Made by a program: the position numbers and the translations under genes
Notes under the pieces: model-generated
What the model was told of the DNA's origin: nothing
The model's database searches: none
Seen by the model: the letters and a program-made list of their open reading frames with translations, nothing else
Shown: in pieces, positions 19,464 to 28,263 of the stretch
Layout of the letters: the number at the start of each line of letters is the position of its first letter
Numbering within the stretch: position 1 is the first letter of the stretch
From: an uncultured Rickettsiales bacterium
GTDB lineage: Bacteria > Pseudomonadota > Alphaproteobacteria > Rickettsiales > Rickettsiaceae
DNA: 37,337 nt
NCBI GenBank assembly: GCA_903828265.1
Contig: CAIKLL010000138.1
Location: 1-37,337, forward strand
Direction: 5' to 3'

Positions 19464-19970
19464 TTAACCCTTAAATCTACTGGTTCTTTTAATTTTCCTC
19501 TGTAATTGCATTAATCCATAAATTAATGCTTCGGCAGTTGGGGGGCAACCCGGAACATACACGTCAACTGGCACAATCCGGTCACAACCTCTTACTACTG
19601 AATAAGAATAATGGTAATAACCGCCGCCATTAGCACAACTCCCCATAGATATAACATATTTAGGATCAGCCATTTGATCATAGACCCGGCGCATAGGAGC
19701 AGCCATTTTATTAGTAAGTGTACCTGCAACTATCATAAGGTCAGCCTGCCTTGGGCTAGGGCGAAATAGGAAACCGAATCTGTCCATATCATACCGGGAG
19801 GCTGCTGCCTGCATCATTTCAACAGCGCAGCACGCTAGACCAAAAGTCATAGGCCACAAAGAATTTGCTCTTGCCCAACTAACTAGATCATCAAGCTTAG
19901 CTAAAACAAAACCACGATCTGATAGCTCTTCTTTAAAAAAATCATCCTGAGATGACCTCATATTTTCCAT
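19464..19970 (-). CDS. nuoB: NADH-quinone oxidoreductase subunit B
   Basis: NuoB carries the terminal 4Fe-4S cluster N2, which reduces quinone. The adjacent cysteines of LACCAVEMM, the MGSCANGGG cysteine and the [11 protein letters not shown] cysteine are all present. The ATG at 19970 gives 168 residues and sits right behind AAAGGAG; a TTG five codons further upstream would lie before this ribosome site and is rejected. Confidence 0.98.
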   Translation of the reverse strand: MENMRSSQDDFFKEELSDRGFVLAKLDDLVSWARANSLWPMTFGLACCAVEMMQAAASRYDMDRFGFLFRPSPRQADLMIVAGTLTNKMAAPMRRVYDQMADPKYVISMGSCANGGGYYHYSYSVVRGCDRIVPVDVYVPGCPPTAEALIYGLMQLQRKIKRTSRFKG

Positions 19971-20005
19971 CGCTGCTCCTTTCAAATTACGCCCTACTTA
20001 AATTA

Positions 20006-20380
20006 TTACTCCCATTCTAGTGCGCCTTTTTTCCACTCATAAATAAATCCAATAGTTAGCACTATTAAAAAAACTATCATTGACCAAAAACCAAAAATAC
20101 CTATTACCTTTAAATTAATAGCCCACGGGATTAGAAAAGCTACTTCTAAATCAAAAATAATGAATAAAATGGCTACTAGGTAAAAACGGACATCGAATTT
20201 ACCTCGTGCATCTGAAAAAGCATCAAAACCGCACTCATAACTCTTGAGTTTATCTTTTTGTGGCGTTTCTTTAGCAAAAATTTTAGGTAAAATAATTACA
20301 ACTAGGGCAATAAAAGCAGCTACACCCAAAAAAACTGTAACAGGTAAATACTCAACAAGAATTTTGGGATTAGGATGCAT
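20006..20380 (-). CDS. nuoA: NADH-quinone oxidoreductase subunit A
   Basis: NuoA is a small membrane subunit near the quinone tunnel. The 124-residue product has three hydrophobic segments (about 11-30, 63-84, 90-112) and the conserved loop [12 protein letters not shown] (43-54), with the cysteine characteristic of the family. Downstream [12 protein letters not shown] matches the second conserved block. First gene of the nuo run; divergent from rplM across a 301-base spacer. Confidence 0.97.
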   Translation of the reverse strand: MHPNPKILVEYLPVTVFLGVAAFIALVVIILPKIFAKETPQKDKLKSYECGFDAFSDARGKFDVRFYLVAILFIIFDLEVAFLIPWAINLKVIGIFGFWSMIVFLIVLTIGFIYEWKKGALEWE

Positions 20381-20416
20381 TATTTATTCTCTAATTACAT
20401 TATTGGTTCCTCATCT

Positions 20417-20443
20417 CTTATAATTGCTACACTAAAGAGACAA
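20417..20443 (-). promoter_or_regulatory. Possible promoter of the nuo operon
   Basis: On the minus strand TTGTCT (20438-20443) and TATAAG (20417-20422) lie 37 bases before the nuoA start. The spacing is 15, shorter than ideal, so the call is weak. Confidence 0.3.
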
Positions 20444-20611
20444 TATTGGCAACAGAAATCAACCGTTTAGCAAAAAACTCTATTTCTCCTGCTATGTTAT
20501 TTTCACTGCATGACTTATTACAAATAATTAATAAACTTTTGTTATAAATGACATCATATACAGATTAAAAATTTTAGTTAAATAACCTCAAAAAACAGCA
20601 GATAAAAATTA
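20444..20611. other. nuoA-rplM divergent spacer, central part
   Basis: AT-rich sequence with several stop codons in all frames. No gene, RNA or repeat is recognised between the possible nuoA promoter and the rplM promoter region. Confidence 0.4.
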
Positions 20612-20614
20612 TCC

Positions 20615-20636
20615 TTGACATTATAGGTTATAACCT
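20615..20636 (+). promoter_or_regulatory. rplM-rpsI promoter -35 with a 12-base dyad in the spacer
   Basis: A perfect TTGACA (20615-20620) is followed directly by the palindrome AGGTTATAACCT at 20625-20636, within what would be the -35/-10 spacer. The -10 box is less clear: TTATTT or the overlapping TATTTA start at 20638-20639. A dyad between promoter elements is a classical position for a repressor or MerR-type activator site, but no regulator can be named. Confidence 0.45.
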
Positions 20637-20681
20637 GTTATTTATTATGCACAAAATATCTAATTTAATGAAATAACTGGT

Positions 20682-21155
20682 GTGAAAACTTATTCAGCAA
20701 AACCATCCGACATCAATAAGAAATGGTGGTTAATTGATGCAAAAGATTTAATACTTGGCCGTCTTGCAAGCCAGACAGCTATATTGCTTCGCGGTAAACA
20801 TAAGCCTACATTTACTCCTCACATGGATTGTGGCGATAACGTGGTTATTATTAACGCAAAACACGTGCATTTAACAGGCAACAAAGCTGACCCAAAAGGT
20901 GGTAAGATGTATTACCGCCACACTGGATTCCCAGGAGGAATCAAGGAAACAACTTCTGGAAAAGTTCTTTTAGGGAAGTATCCTGAACGTGTGGTAAAAA
21001 TGGCCGTTAAAAGAATGATAAGCAGAAATAGTTTAGGAGCAAAACAGCTTGGTAACTTGTATGTTTATGCAGAAGGTGAGCACCCACATGCAGGCCAGCA
21101 ACCCGCTCTCCTAGATCTTGCAAGCAAAAATCCAAAAAATAAGAATAACAAGTAA
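20682..21155 (+). CDS. rplM: Large ribosomal subunit protein uL13
   Basis: L13 is an early assembly protein of the 50S subunit. The 157-residue product starts [16 protein letters not shown] and contains the family blocks [12 protein letters not shown] and [12 protein letters not shown], all as expected. Initiation is at GTG (20682); no ATG fits and the N-terminus matches homologues. The C-terminus is a short Asn/Lys tail. Followed after five bases by rpsI, the usual pairing. Confidence 0.98.
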   Translation: MKTYSAKPSDINKKWWLIDAKDLILGRLASQTAILLRGKHKPTFTPHMDCGDNVVIINAKHVHLTGNKADPKGGKMYYRHTGFPGGIKETTSGKVLLGKYPERVVKMAVKRMISRNSLGAKQLGNLYVYAEGEHPHAGQQPALLDLASKNPKNKNNK

Positions 21156-21160
21156 TAGCC

Positions 21161-21649
21161 ATGGAAGTTTCAATACTCAAAAAATTAGATGTAAATGTAA
21201 AACCTGCAGGTACTGTAGTTGAAGCAAAATCTAAGTTTCATAAAGCCAAAAAAACACTTCCTGAAGGAGGAGCATACGGTACAGGAAGAAGAAAAAACTC
21301 TGTAGCGCGTGTTTGGGTAAAACCTGGAAAAGGGACTGTAACAGTTAACAAAAGAGACGTATCTGATTATTTTTCTCGTGAATCATACAGAAAGCTAATA
21401 TTGCAGCCTTTTGTTGATACTAACACTTCGGGGCAGTATGATGTAGTTTGTACAATAAAAGGAGGTGGAACAACGGGACAGGCTGGTGCTATTATCCATG
21501 GAATTGCTAGAGCTTTAGACTGTATTTCCGACGATTTCCATTCAGTATTACGCAAAAATGGGTTTTTAACAAGAGACTCAAGAGTTGTAGAACGTAAAAA
21601 ATATGGTAAACGTAAAGCGCGTAGAAGTACTCAATTCTCCAAACGTTAA
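21161..21649 (+). CDS. rpsI: Small ribosomal subunit protein uS9
   Basis: S9 contacts P-site tRNA through its C-terminal tail, and the ending QFSKR is conserved here. The core runs from [14 protein letters not shown] (~41-54) through [19 protein letters not shown]. About 35 residues precede the core ([11 protein letters not shown]...), an extension typical of Rickettsia S9. The gene is coupled to rplM. No hairpin-plus-T-run terminator was seen directly after it. Confidence 0.98.
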   Translation: MEVSILKKLDVNVKPAGTVVEAKSKFHKAKKTLPEGGAYGTGRRKNSVARVWVKPGKGTVTVNKRDVSDYFSRESYRKLILQPFVDTNTSGQYDVVCTIKGGGTTGQAGAIIHGIARALDCISDDFHSVLRKNGFLTRDSRVVERKKYGKRKARRSTQFSKR

Positions 21650-21876
21650 AATTATATTTTTAAAGTATTTTTCCTAGCCTGACACTTGGGGTGCATGAAT
21701 ATTTGGTTGACAGCAATTGTATATTAATATCGCACTCCTATAAATGTGTACCAATTATTGGATAGTATTTAATCACAGGGATTGCTAGGTACATGATTTA
21801 AATATATATATGGTAATTGTATTTAAGAAGCTTCTAGTAAATAACTGATACTAACGTTTGATTTTATTCCTAAAAT

Positions 21877-21953
21877 GGCGGGGTAGCTCAGCTGGTTAGA
21901 GCAGCGGAATCATAATCCGCGTGTCGGGGGTTCAAGTCCCTCCCTCGCTACCA
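21877..21953 (+). tRNA. tRNA-Met(CAT), elongator type
   Basis: The 77-base cloverleaf is complete with an encoded CCA. Acceptor GGCGGGG pairs with CCTCGCT (two G-U pairs), the D-arm starts at T8-A9, the anticodon stem is GCGGA/TCCGC, the anticodon CAT is at 21911-21913, and the T-loop is TTCAAGT. CAT also occurs in initiator tRNA and in tRNA-Ile2 (lysidine), but the sequence closely follows alphaproteobacterial elongator tRNA-Met. The initiator is excluded by base pairing at position 1-72. Confidence 0.93.
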
Positions 21954-22433
21954 TACTTACTACATAAAATTAACCTAAATTACTCCTGTAGAAACAAATC
22001 CAGTATTCAAAGAGATATAACAATATTACTAAAGAGTTAGAAACAGCTAATCAAGTCAAAATAATAAATTTCTATCTAAAATCCCCCTCCCTAAAAAGTT
22101 AATATCATGAACTGAAAAAAGAAATTAACCTAGAAATTGCTAGGATGCAAATTAGAATACTCGTCGAAAAACAAATTTGGCTTCAAGATAATTAAGTAGC
22201 TAATTATCTCAAAAATAACAATTAGCAACAAAACTTAAGGTTATTAATTGTTGTTGTTAATCAATTTATAGTGTTATCTAATAGTATATTGTGAGTCAAT
22301 AAAAAATATTAAGCCACAATATATTCTTAAACAGTAAGCAGAAATATAAAAGCGGTCTTAAATTTGGTTGAATAATTTGACATGCTTATCTATTTTTAAT
22401 TTAATTTAGGAATAAATACATCAACCTACCAAT
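21954..22433. other. Decayed spacer with three inverted repeats upstream of the helicase gene
   Basis: No intact gene is found in these 480 bases. An open stretch at about 22106-22195 (+) reads ELKKEINLEIARMQIRILVE and on to LQDN, coding-like but without a start, so possibly a gene remnant. Three inverted repeats follow: AGATAATTA/TAATTATCT (22186-22209, 9 bp, loop 6); a repeat around AACAATTA/TAATTGTT (about 22218-22254); and TATATTGTG/CACAATATA (22285-22323, 9 bp, loop 21). None has a terminator T-run. They could be operators or remnants of a mobile element. Confidence 0.4.
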
Positions 22434-25400
22434 ATGAATAATAAACCGTGTAAGAATATCGTTAACTACTGGAATGCAGTAGAAAGATTTACTCCTCATC
22501 ATTTAGACACAAAAAATAAATTAGGCTATGTAGAAGAGATTCAACGAGGAATTTTAAGAGAGGAAGATATTCGGTGGAAAAGCCGAGAAGACTATAGTTA
22601 TAACAAAACTCCAAATGAAACATGGGTGTATAATGTGTTTTTAGGTATTGTAAACTCTTCTGATATTACAAAGCTATTAAAAACCATGTTGGTAAATAAT
22701 AAAGAGGATTATAATTTACAGAGTAATAATAATGTCAGTTACCTATGTACATTTCAATTAAACAATTATGGAGAAATACTAAAAGATACGTTTGCAATCC
22801 CTGAATATTTCATCTCTATAGCTTGCCTTAATAAGAAAAATAGCTACCCAAAAACTTGGCTTGATTTGGCACCTAAAATACAGCAGCGAGTTGAAGATGC
22901 TTATAAAAATTGGGTAGGTGTATTAAGCAACAGACCTAATCGTACTGTAAAGTTTGAAGATTTAAGAGGATTACTAGCTGACATAATTAACGTCTCGGAG
23001 GTTTCTGATTTTCATAATCTTATTAGAAATCATGCTATTATTTATTCTAGCTGTATTCCAGTCCCTAATAGATTTAAAGATGATAAAGAAAAAGGTGAAG
23101 AAAAATTTTCGGATATTAAATATTATGAAGAAATATTAGAGACAATTACAGCTCCGGATTTAAATATTCTCAATAGCTTTTATCTAGATGATATTAAAAT
23201 GGTTAATAACGTTTTAAATAACGATAAAGAAACTATTGGCAACGCATTAAAAGATTATTTAGGGCTAACTCCTAAAGGTAAAAAACATGATCTTCGGAAA
23301 GACAGATTTCAGTTAGAACAATTATCAAACCCTGAGTTTTTACCGAGTTCTAGGTGGCCTGTTGGTAATAAACTAGCTTTGTCAATTGCGCAACAAGTAG
23401 CTGTTAACCTTGCTCTTAGTGAGACTAGCGGTCTTTTTTCGGTCAATGGACCACCAGGTACTGGTAAAACAACTTTGTTGCGAGATATAATCAGCGAAAT
23501 AATTACCACTAAAGCAAAAATTCTTGCTGATTTTGCAAATCCTAAAGATGCATTTAATAATCCAGAAAGTATATCAATTGAGGGATATAACTATAAAATT
23601 TGGAATGTAGATTCTAGGTTACTTGGTCACGAAATAGTTATAGCTAGTAGTAATAACACTGCAGTTGAAAATATTTCCAAAGAAATACCTAGACTAGCTG
23701 AGGTTGATAAAAATTATGGCTTAGAATATTTTTCTGAAATTGCTACTTATGTTAACAATGAGGAATGTTGGGGAATTGGATCGGCTGTTCTTGGTAATAA
23801 ATCAAACCGTTCTGCTTTTTTTGACAAATTTTGGAGTAAGCAGCCTAGTAAAAATAATGAACTCGGTAATAGTTATGGGTTGCATTATCTATTGGACACC
23901 GCAAAGCCCAAATCTGATTGGAACGAAAATAGAAAGCAGTTTTTATCCACTTTAGCAGAGTTTACGGAATTAAAACTAGAACTTATAGAGTTTAAAAATA
24001 AGCTTAAGGAATATGAGTCTTTTGATGAGGAAGAGGACAAAATTTTTAACCAAATTAATAAGGCTAATGATGAACTAAAAATTTCTCAGGAAAAACTCGA
24101 AAGCTACGAAAATGAACTCGCCCAAATTTATACAATTACTCAACAGAAAAAATTTCAACTTGAGGAAATTAAAAAATTGGAACCTAAATGGTATTTAATG
24201 CTCTTTGAGTTTTTTAAAAAAGAATCTTCCCATCAAAAATGGTCAGATAAATGTTTAAGTATTATCGAGGAAATATCCAAATTATTTGAAAAAACTCAAG
24301 AATTAAAGCTGGTTATAGGGGATTTACGGAAGGTAATATCCAAGCTAGAAAGCAAAGTTTCTGATCTTATAAAAAAGAGGGAGGAATTGATTGCGTCAAC
24401 AGAAAGAAATTATCAGTATATAAATTTAATACAGAATAAGTATTCGTGGTCTTCTGCGATACCAAATAAAAATTTTTGGCAATTATCAGATCAGGAGATA
24501 CAGTTATCCTCACCATGGATTCATACCGAATTACAGGACGTCCGAGCTAGGCTTTTTGTTGACGCCATGAAACTACATTATTCTTTTATTATTAATTCAT
24601 CGGATTGTATAAGTAATAATTTAAAAGCCATAAAGCGGGTTCTTACTTCAGGTAAATGGCCCTCAGATTTACAATATTTGTTAAAACATATCTGGGCTGT
24701 ATTTTTTCTCGTTGTGCCTTCAGTCTCGACTACATTTGCTTCATTTAGCAAATTCTTTAAAGGTCTTAATGAAGCTGAATCTTTAGGTTGGCTACTAGTT
24801 GACGAAGCTGGACAATCTTGTCCCCGGGAAGCGTTAGGAGCAATTTATCGTGCAAAAAAGGCAATAATAGTTGGTGATCCACTCCAAGTACGGCCAGTTG
24901 CTACAATGCCATCAGCAATGAATGACACCTTATTAGAATATTACCACGTAGATAAAACTTGGAGTGTTTTGGAAGAATCCGTTCAAACACTATCTGACAG
25001 AGTAAATGTATATGGAACAGAGATTATTAAATATGCTAACAGCCAGTGGGTTGGGTGTCCCCTTCGTGTTCATAGGAGATGTATCGAACCGATGTTTAGT
25101 ATTGCGAATAAGATCGCTTATGATAATTTGATGATACAAGCAACTAAACAAAAAAGCTCTAATTTCGACCCAATATACCCTACAAGCCAATGGTTCGACG
25201 TGCAAAGTAATGAATTTAATGGTCATTGGTGCGAACAAGAAGGCACGGAAGCTTTTAAAATTATTCAACGTATCATAGAGCAAAATCATTCTTTACCAGA
25301 TTTGTATATCATCACCCCTTTTAAGGCTGTAGCTGATAAGTTAAAGAAGCTATTAAAAGATAAATCCGAATATTTGAACAGTAAATTAAAACCTACAGAA

Positions 25401-25706
25401 AAGCCAATGCTGACCAACTGGATATATAAATCAGTGGGGACAATTCATGCTTTTCAAGGTAAACAATCGGAAGGAGTTATATTGCTTTTAGGCGGTGATC
25501 CTTCCAAACCAGGAGCAATAAACTGGGCATCGGATACTCCTAATATACTAAATGTTGCGCTTACTCGAGCTAAATATAAATTTTTTGTTATTGGTAACTA
25601 TAACCTCTGGTCTTCAAAACCTCATTTCCAAGATTTAGCAACTGTTATTCCTTTAACAAGAATATCTAATGAGATAAGCGATATAGCAGAAAAAGAGGAA
25701 GCATAA
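22434..25706 (+). CDS. Large SF1 (UPF1/COG1112-like) helicase with internal coiled coil
   Basis: This 1090-residue protein is a superfamily 1B helicase. Motif I is GPPGTGKTT (339-347), motif II VDEAGQ with D790-E791, motif III GDPLQVRP (G814-D815 onward), motif V GTIHAFQGKQ (from ~1002) and motif VI NVALTRAK (1040-1047). A charged coiled coil (about 497-653) is inserted between the first and second motif groups, as in UPF1/Nam7-type and COG1112 proteins. The first ~330 residues match nothing I know. No nuclease motif is evident. Such single-gene helicases occur in bacterial defence islands (COG1112 is a component of Mokosh), but no PLD nuclease or partner is adjacent here. It has no clear ribosome site and looks acquired relative to its housekeeping neighbours. 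Confidence 0.88.
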   Translation: MNNKPCKNIVNYWNAVERFTPHHLDTKNKLGYVEEIQRGILREEDIRWKSREDYSYNKTPNETWVYNVFLGIVNSSDITKLLKTMLVNNKEDYNLQSNNNVSYLCTFQLNNYGEILKDTFAIPEYFISIACLNKKNSYPKTWLDLAPKIQQRVEDAYKNWVGVLSNRPNRTVKFEDLRGLLADIINVSEVSDFHNLIRNHAIIYSSCIPVPNRFKDDKEKGEEKFSDIKYYEEILETITAPDLNILNSFYLDDIKMVNNVLNNDKETIGNALKDYLGLTPKGKKHDLRKDRFQLEQLSNPEFLPSSRWPVGNKLALSIAQQVAVNLALSETSGLFSVNGPPGTGKTTLLRDIISEIITTKAKILADFANPKDAFNNPESISIEGYNYKIWNVDSRLLGHEIVIASSNNTAVENISKEIPRLAEVDKNYGLEYFSEIATYVNNEECWGIGSAVLGNKSNRSAFFDKFWSKQPSKNNELGNSYGLHYLLDTAKPKSDWNENRKQFLSTLAEFTELKLELIEFKNKLKEYESFDEEEDKIFNQINKANDELKISQEKLESYENELAQIYTITQQKKFQLEEIKKLEPKWYLMLFEFFKKESSHQKWSDKCLSIIEEISKLFEKTQELKLVIGDLRKVISKLESKVSDLIKKREELIASTERNYQYINLIQNKYSWSSAIPNKNFWQLSDQEIQLSSPWIHTELQDVRARLFVDAMKLHYSFIINSSDCISNNLKAIKRVLTSGKWPSDLQYLLKHIWAVFFLVVPSVSTTFASFSKFFKGLNEAESLGWLLVDEAGQSCPREALGAIYRAKKAIIVGDPLQVRPVATMPSAMNDTLLEYYHVDKTWSVLEESVQTLSDRVNVYGTEIIKYANSQWVGCPLRVHRRCIEPMFSIANKIAYDNLMIQATKQKSSNFDPIYPTSQWFDVQSNEFNGHWCEQEGTEAFKIIQRIIEQNHSLPDLYIITPFKAVADKLKKLLKDKSEYLNSKLKPTEKPMLTNWIYKSVGTIHAFQGKQSEGVILLLGGDPSKPGAINWASDTPNILNVALTRAKYKFFVIGNYNLWSSKPHFQDLATVIPLTRISNEISDIAEKEEA

Positions 25707-25777
25707 TCCTTATCAACCGGTAATTAATAAAAAAATAGATAGGAGTATAGGATTAATAGAAGATACCGGATAAAGTT

Positions 25778-26539
25778 TTACTTAGTTATTGTGCTTTCCT
25801 GAGAGAATTTGTTATTCTTGATAATCTCGTTAGCTGCCTGAAGTTCTTCTTGTGTATTTATCCCTATAACTAAATGATGATTTTTAGAAGTGTAATAACT
25901 TACTTTTTCACCGGCGCTGCTACAGATTTCTATTATTTCAGTTAAGTATAACTCACTATTATGAGCATTCCGAGACCTATTAATACAATCAGGTAAATAT
26001 TTTTGTAAAATACCTGGGGCAAAAGCCATTATTCCGGAATTGCATAATTTTATTTTCTTTTCCGGTTCAGTAGCTACTTTAAATTCAACTATCTTTTTGA
26101 AATTACCCTCTTCATCCAGAATTATTCTACCATAAGCATTTGGTTCTTCGTGCTCAAATGCTAATGTTACTATCGCAGATCTAGAGGTCTCAAGATAATT
26201 AAATAATTCTGTAATTATTTCCGGAGTAATAAGCGGGTTGTCCCCATAAATAACCGCATTTTGGATATTATTATTGATTAAAGCGCTAGCAACCCAGACT
26301 GCATGAGCAGTACCGAGTTGTTCATCTTGCAGCGCAAACTTACACTTATTTTCAAAAAAAGATAAATATTTAGCTATGTGATCTGAGTATACCAATACAA
26401 TATCTTTAGTAACGGCATATGCATTGTCTACTACCATCTGAAGCATTGTCTTATCGCCTATTTTGTGCATTACTTTTGGTAGATTTGATTTCATCCTACT
26501 ACCTTTTCCGGCGGCTAAAATAACAATTTGTCTTTGCAT
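25778..26539 (-). CDS. GlmU-like nucleotidyltransferase lacking the acetyltransferase domain
   Basis: The protein covers only the N-terminal uridyltransferase part of GlmU, which in the full enzyme makes UDP-GlcNAc from GlcNAc-1-phosphate and UTP. It has the nucleotide-binding start LAAGKGSRM (8-16) and PKVMH, the QDEQLGTAHAV motif (about 89-99) and the metal-binding GD in YGDNPLI. At 253 residues it stops before the left-handed beta-helix; no hexapeptide repeats follow downstream. Similar single-domain proteins are known in Rickettsia, so this is probably the native form and not a truncation. The true substrate is uncertain. Confidence 0.85.
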   Translation of the reverse strand: MQRQIVILAAGKGSRMKSNLPKVMHKIGDKTMLQMVVDNAYAVTKDIVLVYSDHIAKYLSFFENKCKFALQDEQLGTAHAVWVASALINNNIQNAVIYGDNPLITPEIITELFNYLETSRSAIVTLAFEHEEPNAYGRIILDEEGNFKKIVEFKVATEPEKKIKLCNSGIMAFAPGILQKYLPDCINRSRNAHNSELYLTEIIEICSSAGEKVSYYTSKNHHLVIGINTQEELQAANEIIKNNKFSQESTITK

Positions 26540-26818
26540 AAATTTATTTTAATTATGTGGTACCTTAAAAAGTTAATAATACTAGGGAAGATAGATCTGC
26601 TGCCCTCTAAAACTCAACAGAATAATAACAGATTCCAGAGCAAAACCTAGCTTTTTATTCTGCTTAACAGCAAAATTATAGATTAATCATTTCAGTATTT
26701 TAATTTTAGCCGCTAGCTTTTATATATGAAACATTACGTAATAAAATTTTATTTGCCATTTATATACGGCAGCAACTAAAATTCAGGCGTTAAATATTTG
26801 TACATTAATTAACAAGTG
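26540..26818. other. Divergent spacer between the GlmU-like gene and lpxC
   Basis: This 279-base spacer must hold promoters for both flanking genes, but I found no box pair good enough to call. No ORF, tRNA or repeat was recognised. Confidence 0.35.
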
Positions 26819-27679
26819 ATGAACCAATTGACTATTGAGAACCCCATAAGCTGTTTCGGTATAGGGGTACACTCCGGCAATAAGACGCAAGTAACATTAA
26901 GACCTGCTAGCGAAAATGTAGGTATTATTTTTATTAGAACCGATGTCTCCTCTGTAGATAATAAAATTCTAGCAAATTATTCTAGTGTATTCGATACTTC
27001 TTTATCTACCTCTATAAAAAATAGCGCTAATGTTTCTGTTTCAACGATTGAGCATTTAATGGCAGCGATTTGGGGATGTGGTATCGATAACTTAATTGTC
27101 GAAATTGACGGTTCCGAGGTACCGATAATGGATGGCAGTAGTAAACCATTTGTGTTCATGCTAGAATGTGCCGGTTTAAGAGTTTTGAATGCTCGTAAAA
27201 AATATTTAAAATTACTTAAAGAAATAAAAATTGAAGATTCTGGTACTGAAATTTTTGCCTCTCCTTCAGATAGTATAGTAATTGATCTAACAATTGATTT
27301 TGCAAGTAAGGTAATTGGAAAACAGAAACACATTTTTTGTGCCAAAAATAATTTTAAAGAGGAAATAGCTAATTCACGAACCTTTGGTTTCCTTCAGGAT
27401 CTTAATTACCTACAAAGTAAAGGTTTAGCTAGAGGAGCCTCTCTCGATAACGCTATTGGGATTGATAAAGATACAATTCTTAACCATGAAGGGCTTCGTC
27501 ATGAAAATGAATTTGCCCGCCATAAGATGCTTGACCTAATGGGTGATTTATACACCACAGGTGCACATTTTATTGGTACAATCAATGGTTATAAAACTAG
27601 CCATCATTTGAATAATCAATTTTTAAGAAAGGTATTTAGTGATCCTTATGCATATTCTTTTATAAACGCCTTTTCCTGA
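26819..27679 (+). CDS. lpxC: UDP-3-O-acyl-N-acetylglucosamine deacetylase LpxC
   Basis: LpxC is the zinc enzyme for the committed step of lipid A synthesis. In the 286-residue product the metal site is intact: Glu78-His79 in STIEHLMAA, His235 and Asp239 in ARHKMLDLMGD, and the general acid His262 in KTSHH. The GCGIDN loop and VPIMDGSS segment also match. The ATG at 26819 was preferred over an adjoining GTG. Presence of lpxC implies that this organism makes lipopolysaccharide, unlike Anaplasmataceae. Confidence 0.97.
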   Translation: MNQLTIENPISCFGIGVHSGNKTQVTLRPASENVGIIFIRTDVSSVDNKILANYSSVFDTSLSTSIKNSANVSVSTIEHLMAAIWGCGIDNLIVEIDGSEVPIMDGSSKPFVFMLECAGLRVLNARKKYLKLLKEIKIEDSGTEIFASPSDSIVIDLTIDFASKVIGKQKHIFCAKNNFKEEIANSRTFGFLQDLNYLQSKGLARGASLDNAIGIDKDTILNHEGLRHENEFARHKMLDLMGDLYTTGAHFIGTINGYKTSHHLNNQFLRKVFSDPYAYSFINAFS

Positions 27680-27686
27680 GATATCC

Positions 27687-27715
27687 TTGACAATTGATAT
27701 GTTTGATCCTATAAG
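27687..27715 (+). promoter_or_regulatory. Near-consensus promoter of tRNA-Arg
   Basis: TTGACA (27687-27692) and TATAAG (27710-27715) are exactly 17 bases apart, starting eight bases after the lpxC stop codon. Transcription should begin about 20 bases before the tRNA. Confidence 0.8.
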
Positions 27716-27744
27716 TAACAGGGTCTATGGAATTTACTTTATAC

Positions 27745-27821
27745 GCACCCGTAGCTCAATTGGATAGAGCACTTGACTACGGATCAAGAGGTTAGGGGTT
27801 CGACTCCTCTCGGGTGCGCCA
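27745..27821 (+). tRNA. tRNA-Arg(ACG)
   Basis: The 77-base cloverleaf is complete with an encoded CCA. Acceptor GCACCCG pairs perfectly with CGGGTGC and the discriminator is G. The anticodon stem is CTTGA/TCAAG and the anticodon ACG is at 27779-27781 (A34 expected to be deaminated to inosine). The T-arm contains GGTTCGACTCC. Confidence 0.96.
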
Positions 27822-28263
27822 TTCTTCATTTTTAGGTAATTTTACAAACATATCAAACCGTGGGCACAAGGTATACTCTAGCTTACGGCCGCTTAATTTT
27901 ACTGTCGATAAGACTAAATTTATTAATCTTCTTTTTTCTCATTTATGGGCAGAAGAAAAACTTTATGAGCATTTGCAGCTATTTGAAGTACATCGATCAT
28001 TCTTTCATTTTTAGCAGTAAGAAATTCACGTAAAGCTAAGAGATAACCTTATTCAGCAGAAGCTTAGCTATTTTGTGTTAAGACCTTACTTCTACCTCCT
28101 GAGAGTAACAACCTGCTATGCAAGTATTTGCTATATGGAAACCTAGAACTAAACACTTAAGAAATGTAATTTTCATAGAATTAATTTTTAGTAACCTTTA
28201 TACTCTCCAAGTTTATTTAACAGTTCTGTTAGGCAAAAATATTAAGTCTTACTTCACGGACTG
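27822..28263. other. Degraded region beyond tRNA-Arg
   Basis: No convincing gene lies in these 442 bases. A plus-strand open stretch runs from inside the tRNA to 28014; its last part (VDKTKFINLLFSHLWAEEK and on to RSFFHF) looks coding-like but has no start outside the tRNA. I take it as a possible gene remnant. The rest has stops in all frames. No second copy of the tRNA 3' end was seen, so an integration footprint is not supported. Confidence 0.35.

Noticed and set aside
25707-25777. Possible inverted repeat ACCGGTA / TACCGGAT between the helicase and the GlmU-like gene
   Set aside because: Arms match over only about six bases with a long loop; not convincing as a terminator.
27745-28263. 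Prophage or genomic-island attachment site at tRNA-Arg
   Set aside because: No integrase gene nearby and no second copy of the tRNA 3' end was seen within the window.
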